A stretch of DNA of 64,000 bases from the NCBI RefSeq assembly GCF_010183535.1, contig NC_071332.1:14384001-14448000 (forward strand), given 5' to 3'. Within the stretch, counting starts at the first letter, position 1. Each line of letters opens with the position of its first letter. Position numbers and translations under genes: made by a program. This document shows, in pieces, positions 34,627 through 44,594 of the stretch. This DNA comes from Caenorhabditis remanei (lineage: Eukaryota > Nematoda > Chromadorea > Rhabditida > Rhabditidae). Under the pieces are notes generated by a model. That model saw only the letters and a list, made by a program, of their open reading frames with translations. It was not told the DNA's origin and ran no database searches.

Positions 34627-34914
34627 TTTCATCTGTTCTCCAAATGAATATACGCGTTGGGGCAACACGCGGATTGGCTACTTGATTTTGAGCACTAAAA
34701 TTTACCCAAACTTTGGAGCCGGATTTCTCAAAACTGGGAGCGCCATTGCAAAAACTGAATATAGATTCGGAATCAGGAGAACTTCAGCTTTCCGTCGATA
34801 TATGTCATGATGTGTTTCTCCAACCATTGTGTGAGGCATTCCCTAGTAAGTAGAAATGTAAATATTTTCAGCGGATGTCACTGGAAGCTCAAAATACGTG
34901 ACCAAGATGACAAG

Positions 34915-34955
34915 CGGATGAGCTTGACTTGCGTTATCTTTGAGAATGACAGGTG
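34915..34955 (+). pseudogene. NHR exon fragment
   Basis: TTGACTTGCGTTATCTTTGA and the following GAATGACAGGTGAGAT match the end of N10 exon 1 and its donor (40797-40833) with one or two differences. The rest of the exon is missing or unrecognisable. It lies 66 bp beyond the right end of the Tc4-like element. Confidence 0.6.
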
Positions 34956-34975
34956 AGATCTCTATGGCTCGTTTT

Positions 34976-35161
34976 TCACACTTCCGATTCCATATCCTTG
35001 TCAGTATGAGAATCCGTGAATAGGAATACCTCTTTTGGAATGAATTTTCTGATCACTATGTTCACTGCTATATTTGCAAAAAAGAGTTTGAATCTGAAAA
35101 CGGGAACTCCAGAGTAGTCCAATGATATGAAAGAAAGATTCTTTTGAACAATATTAGCCAA
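34976..35161 (-). pseudogene. Inverted partial copy of the 5' end of the gene at 37102
   Basis: On the minus strand the segment GACTACTCTGGAGTTCCCGT ... GTGATCAGAAAATTCATTCC matches the upstream and first exon of the 37102-38914 gene (VIRKFIPKE is preserved) but lacks its ATG region. A stray duplicate of the 5' end, not a gene. Confidence 0.6.
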
Positions 35162-35170
35162 GCAAATTCG

Positions 35171-36035
35171 TTACAACTGCGCCCCGCCGCAAACGAGAGA
35201 GTATCGGCGACACGGTGATTTTTTCGGAACCAGCTAGTGGGTAGCGCTCAAAAAGTTCGGCCGCAGTGGAAAATAAAATAGGCGGAGTCTGGATGCAAGC
35301 TTGGCACGCGGTTTTTGCAACTGCGACACTTGTTTTTTCTGCGTCTCTTTTCTCTCGTGCATGCAGAAAGAGCGCGTTTGAAAAATGGAATAATTTTTTA
35401 CACTGTATTGAATGTCAAGAAAAGTGAATGGCCGATTAAACAGTGAAGCAGGTGAATTCATAGAATGAAACTTTCTGCTAAAAATTTTCCACTATTTTCT
35501 AAAGCGTTATCATAGAAAGACTTCTAGATATCATAGATAGATTTTGAGAAAATTCAAGCCAAAGTTGAGGGTCTAGAAATTTCAACGGGGCTTCGAGCGG
35601 CAGATTAAACTGTGAAGCAGGTGAATTCATAGAATGAAACTTTCTGCTAAAAATTTTCCACTATTTCTAAAGCGTTATCATAGAAAGACTTCTAGATATC
35701 ATAGATAGATTTTGAGAAAATTCAAACCAAAGTTGAGGGTCTAGAAATTTCAACGGTGCAATGGTTGCTCGCGGCCGCCAATGTGATGGCCTAGAAATCA
35801 AACCAAGTGGTTCCGAAAAAATCACCGTGCGGCGAGAGACGCAGATTTTTTTCTCGCGCCAACAATTATTTTCACAGTTTTTGACCTATTTTCACTATTT
35901 TTCGAAAGTTTTTATGTAATTTGTTCTTAAAAACAGCGAAAATAGGTCAAAAATGGTAAAAATATTTGTTCGCGCGAGAAAAAATTCTGCGTCTCTGACC
36001 GATACTCTCTCGTTTGCGGTGGGGCGCAGTTGTAA
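35171..36035. mobile_element. Terminal-inverted-repeat element with internal tandem duplication
   Basis: Ends TTACAACTGCGCC and GGCGCAGTTGTAA, with the homology continuing inward (CGCAAACGAGAGAGTATCGG and its complement near 35990-36020). A second inverted pair (CCGAAAAAATCACCG / CGGTGATTTTTTCGG) lies inside. A segment of about 160 bp is repeated in tandem (35430-35590 and 35599-35758). A short relative with the same ends sits at 56842-56948. Confidence 0.78.
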
Positions 36036-36108
36036 GAGGGGGTGGGCCGCTAATATAAACCGTCAAAAACTGAAAAAAACCAGAAAAGATAACTTTTGGA
36101 TCATTCCG

Positions 36109-36744
36109 CACAGTCTCCCAGTCTCCCAAAAACAACTGCAAGGAAATTTTTGATCTACTCACACAAAACGAAAATTTTGAGAAATTTGCAGGTCTAAAAC
36201 TGTATTACTTTAATTTTTAGCGTAAAGCTCAAGGTCGGAAGTAAGAAAATTTCAGTTTTAGAATTATTCTGACTGCATTATCTACCTATTCAATGCAAAA
36301 AATCCTGGTTTCAGATTTTATTTCAGGTCGAAATGGCAGTTTTTCATTTTCGATTTCATTAAAATCTATCAGCGTTTTCAATTCTCAATATTATCAAACA
36401 AATGATAGCTTAAAACATGCGCCAGAAATTTTAAAACATTTTTGATAGATGGGACCAAATTTGGCTCAGTAATTTTTGAGAAAATAACAAAAAACCACAA
36501 AATTTTCGGAATTTGATCGATTTCTCGAAAACTACTGAGCCAAATTAGGATTTTTTGCATTGAATAGGTAGATAATGCAGTCAGAATAATTCTAAAACTG
36601 AAATTTTCTTACTTCCGACCTTGAGCTTTACGCTAAAAATTAAAGTAATACAGTTTTAGACCTGCAAATTTCTCAAAATTTTCGTTTTGTGTGAGTAGAT
36701 CAAAAATTTCCTTGCAGTTGTTTTTGGGAGACTGGGAGACTGTG
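36109..36744. mobile_element. 636 bp palindromic MITE with 5 bp target duplication
   Basis: Arms 36109-36316 and about 36540-36744 are reverse complements; ends CACAGTCTCCCAG / CTGGGAGACTGTG. TTCCG flanks both sides (36104-36108 and 36745-36749). Ends and duplication length match the element at 3884-4747. Confidence 0.88.
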
Positions 36745-36758
36745 TTCCGAGAGAAATT

Positions 36759-36919
36759 ATGACAAAAACAGCGACAAGAGGAATAAGTATGCCGGTAGAT
36801 CAAAAAAAGTTTATGTCTCGTGTGCCTTCAAAATTTTTGATCTATTTTGGAAAAAAGTTTTTTGTTGATAATTTTGATCTACCGGCGCCAGCGCATCTCT
36901 CGTCGCTATTTTTGTCATC
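36759..36919. repeat. Short inverted repeat element
   Basis: ATGACAAAAACAGCGACAAG at 36759 recurs as the complement (GTCGCTATTTTTGTCAT) ending near 36919, and GGTAGATCAAAA pairs with TTTTGATCTACC inside. It is likely a small MITE directly upstream of the 37102 gene. Confidence 0.6.
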
Positions 36920-37101
36920 ATTTCGTCCGAAAGTCCTCATTTCTAGTTTTTCCTTCAGTTTTCGTCGGTTTTTTGTCGTTTTTCTTAACTTTTTTTTGAA
37001 TCCGTCTGATAGATTGACTATTCTGTTTTCCGTTTCTCTCATATTGTTAGATTACTCTGGAATTTCCGTTTTTCGATTTCAAATTCAATGTTTTTGCAGA
37101 T

Positions 37102-38914
37102 ATGACATCGCAAGAACCTCCTCCGCATCTAGCCAGCCTCGACCTAGTGATCAGAAAATTTATTCCAAAAGAGGTGAGTTCTCAACACGGTTGGTTATTC
37201 TTCCCAGAGCTGTCGCAGACCGAATGCAGCTGCGACCGTAAGACCTGTAATAGAAGCTCGCCACCTATTACAGGTTTTACGGTAAACGATTACTCCAAAA
37301 CACCATGTCTTCAATTCAATTGAAAACCAATTCTCTCAATTTTAGCTGATCCCCAAGCAACCTATGGAATGGCAGTGCGATCGAGACGAGCAGATGGCGA
37401 ACTTCACAACTCTTATGGACGCAGGATTCACCGCACTTGGCATGTTCGAATCCGCCCAAGATGTTTGGAAACATGTTGCTCACTATATCAACTTCCCAAA
37501 TTCCGCCAAGTATTTCAACCGTGAACTGACGCTCCAAGATTCGCCACGCCCGATTATTCACAAAAGCTTGAAGAAGGATGATTGCATATATCGACACGAT
37601 CTACCCAAGATCTTTGAATTTCGGGAAAGAAAACCGTTCGGAGTAGACAAGAAACTGGCAGATATGGCCGAGGCGATTCTAAAAAACTGCTGGAAGAAAC
37701 TCATCGGTGAAAGCCATCACGAAATGATCAAGTGTCCGCAAAAACCGAACAGTGAAGCACTATCCGCCGAATGCTCTCCATTTCAACTCCCTTTCGACAA
37801 AAGTATTTCGAGAGAAGAGTTTGATGAATTCATGAATGAATGGAAGACACAATCGAAGAAAAAGATAAATGTGATGATCGACTTCATTGTGCAGTCCATG
37901 GCGTTGTATCACAAAAGATTTCCAGAACTGGAGACTTCCTATGAAGACCAAGCGAACGTTATTTCATGGGTTGGATTTGTCATGGAGAAAACTGCGGAGT
38001 TCGCCAAATCGGGAGATATTGTCTTGCCGCCACTTCATTCACCAGCTTCTAAGCCGAAAGCACTCATCCGACTGTTCTCACTTGGCAAAAATCAATTCGT
38101 GATGGCTCATGAATTGCTCGACACTATAAAGAAACATGATATGGATGTGCGTAAACTCGAGAAGGAAGTTCTGGATATGCCCGAATTATCGACATTCTCA
38201 TACAATGAAGTACTCCAGAAAGTCGGTAAAAGTGCTTGTGAAAAGACATTGGATTTTGTGGAGATGAAAATAGAAAGTTTGATGTTCGTCCGGACCCCCA
38301 TACCTACTCCGAAGGAAGGCTTCTGTGTCCTTGCAGTAGATGCTCTCTACGAACTTCTGATGAATATGATTGTCGCGAAGAAGGTGTTTCGAGATATTGT
38401 GGACAACGATTGGCTCACTATCGAGAAGTTTTTAATGGCAATGATGTTGCACTTCGATACGAGCAGATACTTCATGGATTCAAAAGTCCGTGACGCCATC
38501 ATGACATTGTGGGAGTCTGTCTACAGAAAAACAACGAAGCGAACCCCAGTGAACATTGAATGGAATTCAACGAAACTTGATTTGGAGAAGTTGAAAGAGA
38601 CGATCAACAAGTTGAAAATTGGCTTCATCTCCGAATCCTTGAAAGTAGATGCATCAGATACTATCTTTTTGAGACACGCAAAGAGTAATCGTTTTAAACG
38701 AAGTGACCTGTATATAGGTGTTGCACATTTCCAACTGAACGGTCTCGTTATGAAATTGCTCAAGCTTTATGAGTTTATTCACAGTCAGGAGGCATGCTTT
38801 TCGTTTGGAGTCCAATGTATCCGTTGCGTTGAGAAGAAGAATGGGGATGAGATGCCAGAGGAGACAGGAAACGAGAAGAAGCAGAAGAGTAAAGGAAAGA
38901 CGAACAGGAAGTGA
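37102..38914 (+). CDS. Unrecognised 546-residue protein
   Basis: Exons 37102-37173 and 37346-38914, giving 546 residues. I recognise no domain. The protein is hydrophilic and mainly helical, with no signal peptide or membrane segment. Visible features: a start MTSQEPPPHLASLDLVIRKF, a VWKHVAHYINFP stretch near residue 60, many Lys/Glu-rich helices, and a C-terminal C-x7-C-x2-C (CFSFGVQCIRC) followed by a basic Lys-rich tail (KKQKSKGKTNRK) that could be a nuclear signal. TTTTTGCAG two bases before the ATG is a good trans-splice acceptor. The intron carries a perfect hairpin (37235-37283). It sits inside the transposon nest, and a partial 5' copy lies 2 kb upstream. It may be a lineage-specific gene or domesticated element protein; length and codon structure argue it is real. 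Confidence 0.7.
37235..37283. repeat. Intronic hairpin
   Basis: ACCGTAAGACCTGTAATAG (37235-37253) pairs with CTATTACAGGTTTTACGGT (37265-37283), about 19 bp with a single mismatch and an 11-base loop, within the only intron of the 37102 gene. Confidence 0.75.
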
Positions 38915-39047
38915 GAAGAGACTTGATTTTCCTATTTCTCTATTTATTTTATAATTTTCATCAATTCATTATTTTTTCTTATTCTTCCCCTATATTTTGT
39001 TGTAAAACCATATGAAATGATTGACTGATAATAAAAATAATATTGAT

Positions 39048-39837
39048 TTGAATTCGGTGCGTCTCTATAGAAACTCGATACGCAGCTTGACTTGCTCAAC
39101 TGTTCCGTTTTCCGCATTTAGTGTCCATTCTGATTGCTTTTCGCAGAAGTTCACGCTGATTGATTTATTAAAAGATCTTACAATTAGTCTGAAACAGAGA
39201 AGTCTCGCATTTATTGAGAAAGCGAATGCCGAATCGTTGGAAAGTTACGGACATAATGGAACAATGGTTTGAAATGTTTCCGCGATACATACAGTACCGA
39301 TCAGAAAGTTATGGACGTTGGCCGTTTTCAGTTGAAATTGTCCAACTTTGAATGTGTATCAAGGTAATTCTGATTGTCACAGTTTTTAACAAGTAGAGCT
39401 TCATTTCAAAAGTAGAGCTTCATAAGTAGAGCTTCATTTTTGTAGTTGACCACTTTTTTGTACGGGCACTCCCTAGCAAGTTACATATCGACAAAGTTAT
39501 TTCTCCCTTAAATAGTCCAATTTCAGTGTAAAATAGTGCGATTTAAGAGATGTCGTCTTAAAATGACCATAACTCTCTAGCGAGTGTCCGTACAAAAAAA
39601 GTTGTCAACTACAAAAATGAAGCTCTACTTTTAATCTGTATGATTCATTATAAATCAACTTGATGGGATAATCAGTATCACACACTCTCAAAGTTGGACA
39701 ATTTTAACTGAAAACGGCAAAAGTCTATATTTTTGAGAGGTACTGTATGGTGTAAGCGTGCTCCAATACGTTTCAATACAACATAGCTTGTGTCAAAAGC
39801 TGCGTATCGAGGTCCTATAGAGACGCACCGAATTCAA
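39048..39837. mobile_element. TIR element (790 bp) containing a nested MITE
   Basis: Ends TTGAATTCGGTGCGTCTC and GAGACGCACCGAATTCAA, with inverted homology extending about 40 bp (through CGATACGCAGCTT / AAGCTGCGTATCG). No target duplication is obvious. The MITE 39292-39746 lies inside. Confidence 0.75.
39292..39746. mobile_element. MITE with TA target duplication
   Basis: Ends CAGTACC and GGTACTG, flanked on both sides by TA (39290-39291, 39747-39748), as for Tc1/mariner-type elements. Arms share long inverted homology (CACTCCCTAGCAAGTTACAT and the complement of the other side). Same family as 32506-32871. Confidence 0.82.
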
Positions 39838-40311
39838 GTTAATAATTCTCGAGTTTGCATCCAAGCATAGTAGAACGCGCTTGCTCTCGTATCATAGAGA
39901 TCTTTTGGAAATGTTCTTTTTTTAATTCAATCGAAATAAGACAAAATAAGGAATTAGTGTAGATCATAAAATAAAATAAAGAAATATTTAAAAACACAAG
40001 TATCATTCCACAATACTCATCCGATTGCATGCTCCCTGCTTGCGAATAAAGTCCAGAAGTTTGCCAGTAGATCATAAATATTTCTTTATGGTGAATCTTG
40101 AGAAAATTCGACCTACTCTGAAGGATGGCTTTCAATCTGTTGTTGGTCTACAAAAACTCTTTTTGAGAACTCTCAAAAAATCTGTTTTTTCATATAGCTT
40201 TTTTTCCTAAACATTGCAAAGATTGCCGACACTGTGACCCTCGGAAAAGATTTTCTTCACTTTTTGATTCTTTGAACTCTTGATCTGAAAACAAGTTTAT
40301 TCCGAATAAAA

Positions 40312-40594
40312 ATGAGAGCCCGCATTCTTTCATTTCCGATTTATTTTTTCCTTCGTTCATCGCTTAGTTCTAATCAATTTCATGCCGACAATATTCGGGA
40401 TAATTATAGTTACGGTAAGTTAATTTTTCAATTAATATAATTTTCTGTTCAATTTAGACCCCGAATGTTCTTTCAATCAGACTGCCCTAACCTTTGCCAC
40501 CATCAAGTTATTCCCAAAATGCAATACGATTTGTTATCAAATGTTTGCAATCTTTGATCAGCTGGTCTCTTATCAATATTCTCTGTTTCTATAA
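40312..40594 (+). CDS. Possible small secreted protein
   Basis: Two exons (40312-40414, 40458-40594) join in frame to 79 residues: a plausible signal peptide ([20 protein letters not shown]), then a short domain with three cysteines ([15 protein letters not shown]). Splice sites are canonical. Against it: the second exon overlaps the conserved block upstream of N10, another copy of which (before N11) is not in frame, and it ends only 29-47 bases before the N10 start. It may therefore be chance coding in promoter DNA. Confidence 0.3.
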
Positions 40595-40640
40595 TCATTC
40601 TCTTATTTTACAATATTTTCTCATGAAACTTAATAGAAAA

Positions 40641-42056
40641 ATGTCATCTATTGTTTGTTCTGACGAGCCTTGCAAAGTTTGTGCACAACCTGCTCATGGA
40701 AAACATTTCGGTGTTGTCAGCTGTCGCGCCTGTGCCGCATTTTTCAGAAGGACTGCTTCTAGAGAATTGAGAGAAAAAGTTCAAGTTTGTGACCCAGTGA
40801 CTTGCGTTATCTATGAGAATGACAGGTGAGATTTCTCAGTTTTAAAACTCCGAATTGTGGTGAATATTTTAGATATCGCTGTAAATATTGTCGACTCCAA
40901 AAGTGCTATGATGTTGGTATGGATTCAGCAAGTAAGCACTTGCCTCTCTGGTTATTCTTCTACTTGTTTTATTTCCAGAATTCCAAACTAACCGGGATCT
41001 TATCTCCAACTCTAATATCTACAAGAAAAAATTGAAAGTCAGTCTTCCTCAAAGTTTGTCAAATTTTCTCGGCCGACCTGAATTTATTTTATGTTGTGAA
41101 CCGGATAAAGTCTCCAATGTGAAAACTGTTATTGACGTGTCTGATTTAGTGTTCAAGGCTACGCGAATACTACGAGAAGATGTCCTTCTCTATCCTTTCA
41201 AATTTGATAACAGCTTGGAAAGACTCACGTTTGGTATGGAAGACATGAAAACGAGAAAACTGAATAAGAAACTGCAACTTCTGAAGACTCTTGGAAAACC
41301 GGAATCTCTGATGTTCTTCGAGAAAAATTTCATAAGTGCCGCACAATGGTTTGCTGGATTTCCAGAATTTCCAGAACTGGATATGAATGTTCAATTAAGT
41401 AGAGTGATCCAAAAATAGGAAAAATTATTTAGTTTTCAGATTGACATTCTAAAATCGTCTTGGTTACTCTGGTTACGACTAGGAAAACTAGCAGAAACTG
41501 CAGAATACCAAAAGAAGAAAATGTTGGGAACAGAAGTCTTGATGTGTTCAGAAGGAACTTGTGTGAATATCGATAAAGTGAATATTGATTTGTCTTGGTG
41601 TACTAACTATTCAGTGGAACAGCTACGGAGGTGAGCGAGACTCGGATGAGCTTCTTTATTAAATTTGATAATTACAGTTTTATGATGAGTGGTTTTGATG
41701 AGTACTGGAAGAAATCTATAGACTCGTTGATTCAGTTGGAGCCAACGAATGTTGAGCTCAACTTTATGCTCATTCAACTTTGCCTAAATGAAGCTGGCAA
41801 GAAGTTTCAAGGAAAAATTCTAGAAGCCACCGACAAACTGATACTTATCCAAGCAAACAATCTACATGATTACTATACTAAGAAGCTGAAAATGCCAAAT
41901 TATTCGAGTCGTCTGGCCAAAATGATGAAACTGAACAAGGAGATGGAGGCAGATGTGAGGGAGAGAAAAGAGATGAGTCGAATTGCAAGAGTTTTTGATC
42001 TGTTTTCTATTGAATATTCTCATCCGGAAATGTTTGAAACATCACATATTAGTTGA
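40641..42056 (+). CDS. Nuclear hormone receptor N10
   Basis: Exons 40641-40825, 40873-40931, 40979-41403, 41440-41630, 41678-42056; 412 residues. An in-frame ATG at 40623 would add six residues. [32 protein letters not shown]-x4-C (CDPVTC), [36 protein letters not shown]-terminus [13 protein letters not shown]. At the third intron the position of the ancestral donor has changed from GT to TT (GTTCAA/TTAAGT); the model uses a downstream GTGATC nine bases on, which keeps the frame and adds Leu-Ser-Arg. Closest relative in the window is N9. Confidence 0.9.
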
Positions 42057-42172
42057 ATAAAAATTTCCTGATTTATCATCTGTTTGCATTCTTTAGTCAT
42101 AGTTTCTGTTATCAGTACTCACTTTCTTTCTATCAGCATTCTCCTATTTCGTTATAAATTTTTATTGAAACT

Positions 42173-43645
42173 ATGCCAGCTCCTCTGTACCTTGAAGGTC
42201 CGTGCAAAGTATGCGACCAGCCAGCTAACGGACGGCATTTCGGGGTGATCAGCTGTCGCGCCTGTGCCGTGTTTTTCAGGTGGGTTGATAACTTGATATA
42301 TCGAAATTATTGTTTCAGAAGGTCAGCAAACTGGAACTTCAAAGCTAGAGGTTTGTGGTGTGAGAAGCAAAACTGTGTGATTTTTAAAGATGGAAAGTGG
42401 GTTTTATTTTACAAGCGTGCTCAAATAGTTGAAGGTTTAGGTACAAATGCAAGGAATGTAGACTGAAAAAATGCCAACAAGTTGGAATGGACACTAGAAG
42501 TCAGTTATTCTCCAACTTTTTTGACTGAACTTTTTTCTACAGAATTCCAAAATAATCGAGATTTACTCTCATCCACTAACACTTTCCCCGATCGGATGTC
42601 ACCAAGTTTAGCAAATTTTTTGGGTCGTCCCGAGTTTATATTATGCTGTGAGCCGATGAAAGAAGCTCATGTAAAATCAATAATTGATGTCAAGTATCTC
42701 ATTGAAAAGGGAATGAAAATATTAGCAGAAGTGAGTGAGATGAGAATGAAAATTAAAAAATAATAATATTTCTGCAGGAGCCCTCTTCGATTCCTTATAA
42801 ATTTGAGAATAGTTTGGAGAGACTGACACTTGCGATGGAGACAAAGACATTGAAGAAAGTGGATCAAAAGTTGCAAGTTGTGACAACTGTTGGAAAGAGG
42901 GAAGCGTTGCTTTTCTGGGAACAAACTTTCATTGCGGCTGCTCGATGGTTCACCGGATTCTCGGAATTCATGGAACTGGGAATGGACATTAAGGTAGATC
43001 AAATCATCTTATTAAAACCCAAATTGTTGTTCAGATAGAAATCTTGAAGTCGTCCTGGCAGCTTTTCAATCGCTTACAAAAACTAGCAGAGTCTGCTGAA
43101 CTTCATCGGAAACGAGTTCTCGGCGACAATGAATTCGTTTGTGCAGAAGGGACTTCGATGAGTTTCGACAAAATCAAAATTGATTGGTCATGGTGTACAA
43201 ATTATTCATTTGAACAGATGAGGGTGTGAGTGATTTTGGTTGAGCTCAATAATGTGATATGAAATTATTGTTCAGATTCTTCACGCCAAACGTTGCGACA
43301 CACTGGAAGAGTCCAGTGGACACTTTGATTGAATTGGAGCCATCAAATGTGGAGCTTACCTTTATGCTTATCCAACTATGTTTACATCAAGCTGGGAAAA
43401 AGTATCAAGGAAAAGTTCTCGAAGCTACTGATAGATTGATACAGATCCAAGCTGATAACTTGCATGATTATTATACAAAGAAACTGAAAATGCCATACTA
43501 TTCGGGTCGATTGACAAAACTAATAAAAGTGAACAAAGCCATTGAAACAGAAGTAAGGGAAAGAAAGGAGCGAAGTCATATTGCATGGGTCTTCAACTTA
43601 TTTTCTATTGAATATTCTCATCCGGAGATGTTTGAAGCTTCTTAA
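42173..43645 (+). CDS. Nuclear hormone receptor N11
   Basis: Exons 42173-42279, 42319-42396, 42441-42499, 42543-42730, 42778-42993, 43035-43225, 43276-43645; 402 residues. DBD: CKVCDQPANGRHFGVISC, then CRACAVFF (Val for the usual Ala), C-x4-C (CEKQNC), [36 protein letters not shown]-terminus [10 protein letters not shown]. The first intron is only 39 bp and is open and in frame, so intron retention would add 13 residues to the finger region. Confidence 0.91.
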
Positions 43646-44594
43646 TGATCATTTTTCAAAATTACTAACATATTTTGTTTCGTTATTTCCTTGTGTAACT
43701 AGCAATTTCTGGTCGGCACTTTCATGATTATGTTATAACTCCATACTTCACTCGTTGTCCTTTTATTCAATTTTTCTGTCATAAACGTTATTTAACTTCT
43801 ACTCTGAGTGAAAAATACTGCTTCACTATTGATAAATCAGGCTCAACTCTTCAGAATGGTGATCCCAACTATCCCAGCATCAAAAGCAACGTTAGTAGCT
43901 TTCGTCACTGTGATAGGAATATGTACATATTCGTTCTGTTAATGTTTATTATCGCTCTCTTTTTAGTTTTTCCTTTTTTTCTTTTAGTGTTCAAAGCAAA
44001 TTGAAATCGGGACAGGGAGGTATGACTGTGCTATAAGACATCTCACTCCTTTTATTCAAATAATTTCAGACAGCTGTGTTCCCCATTTTCTTCTATTTCT
44101 TTATGGTTTTTATTCAACATAAGGAACGAAGAATCATTTCGAAGAAACTTTCCAGTGAAGCACGTTTTCTCTCGTCTTTTTAGATGTTCACACTTGGAAC
44201 CGTACACTATAACAATTGAAGGAAGTACTTCTATTGCTATGTGAACCATCCTCAAATATTCTTTTCTTCCATGATGTTTCATCTTAAAATGGTCATTGAT
44301 CTGTATCAATTTCTAATCATTAGGGTGAAGTCATATCATTTTTTGTTTCATTGAATTCGCTCAAATGAATGGCTCATCCGGAATACATTTTCCGTTTCTT
44401 ATTATTCAGTGACATCAGTTACGAAACATTCTTCAAAACGACCTCAGTTAAAGACCAAACAGTGAACCATCCTCTTTCTATTTGTTCATTTCTTTCACAC
44501 TCTGCGCCTCTACACCTGATTCCGATATCTCTATTTTTCCTCCACCAATCATTTATTTCCAACAAGTTTTGTTGTGAAATTCCTTTTCAGTGGA
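43646..44594. other. Intergenic region between N11 and N12
   Basis: 949 bp. There are two short coding-looking stretches (+ strand near 43857-43940, MVIPTIPASKATLVAFVTVI; and after a TTTCAG at about 44070, TAVFPIFFYFFMVFIQHKER) but no splice combination gives a continuous frame, so no gene is called. A C/T-rich tract precedes N12. Confidence 0.4.

Larger units (their letters stand above)
31798..34846 (+). mobile_element. Tc4/Tc5-like DNA transposon, apparently intact
   Basis: 3,049 bp element with terminal inverted repeats of about 320 bp (31798-32117 and 34527-34846), ends CTAGGGAATGC / GCATTCCCTAG. TAA flanks both ends (31795-31797, 34847-34849), and the reconstructed target is CTAAG, the CTNAG site with TNA duplication known for Tc4 and Tc5. 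It encodes an uninterrupted 554-codon transposase with all three catalytic-type aspartates visible. Each TIR also carries a tRNA-like segment. Confidence 0.92.
38915..40311. other. Intergenic region occupied mostly by nested elements
   Basis: Holds the 3' UTR of the 37102 gene, the TIR element 39048-39837 and the MITE inside it. Open frames at 39021-39272 (+) and 39839-40135 (-) run across or along element ends and are not supported as genes. Confidence 0.45.

Noticed and set aside
36759..37241. 160-codon open frame overlapping the 5' end of the unknown gene
   Set aside because: Low-complexity Phe/Ser-rich translation of a hairpin element and 5' flank, in a different frame from the good exon at 37102.
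39021..39272. 83-codon open frame with protein-like composition
   Set aside because: It starts in the flank and runs through the TIR of the 39048-39837 element and stops near the inner MITE; no partner exon.
39839..40135. 98-codon minus-strand open frame
   Set aside because: No recognisable domain, lies against a TIR end, AT-rich; not enough to call.
30160..40545. Idea that the repeated upstream block marks a 10 kb transposon with a long target duplication
   Set aside because: The shared block is also found (weaker) before N11, and element ends with their own duplications lie well inside; gene duplication followed by several insertions explains it better.
43857..44150. Possible small membrane protein (segments VAFVTVIGICTYSF and AVFPIFFYFFMVFI)
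   Set aside because: I tried to join the segments, including as a PET117-like protein, but every canonical splice combination breaks the frame.
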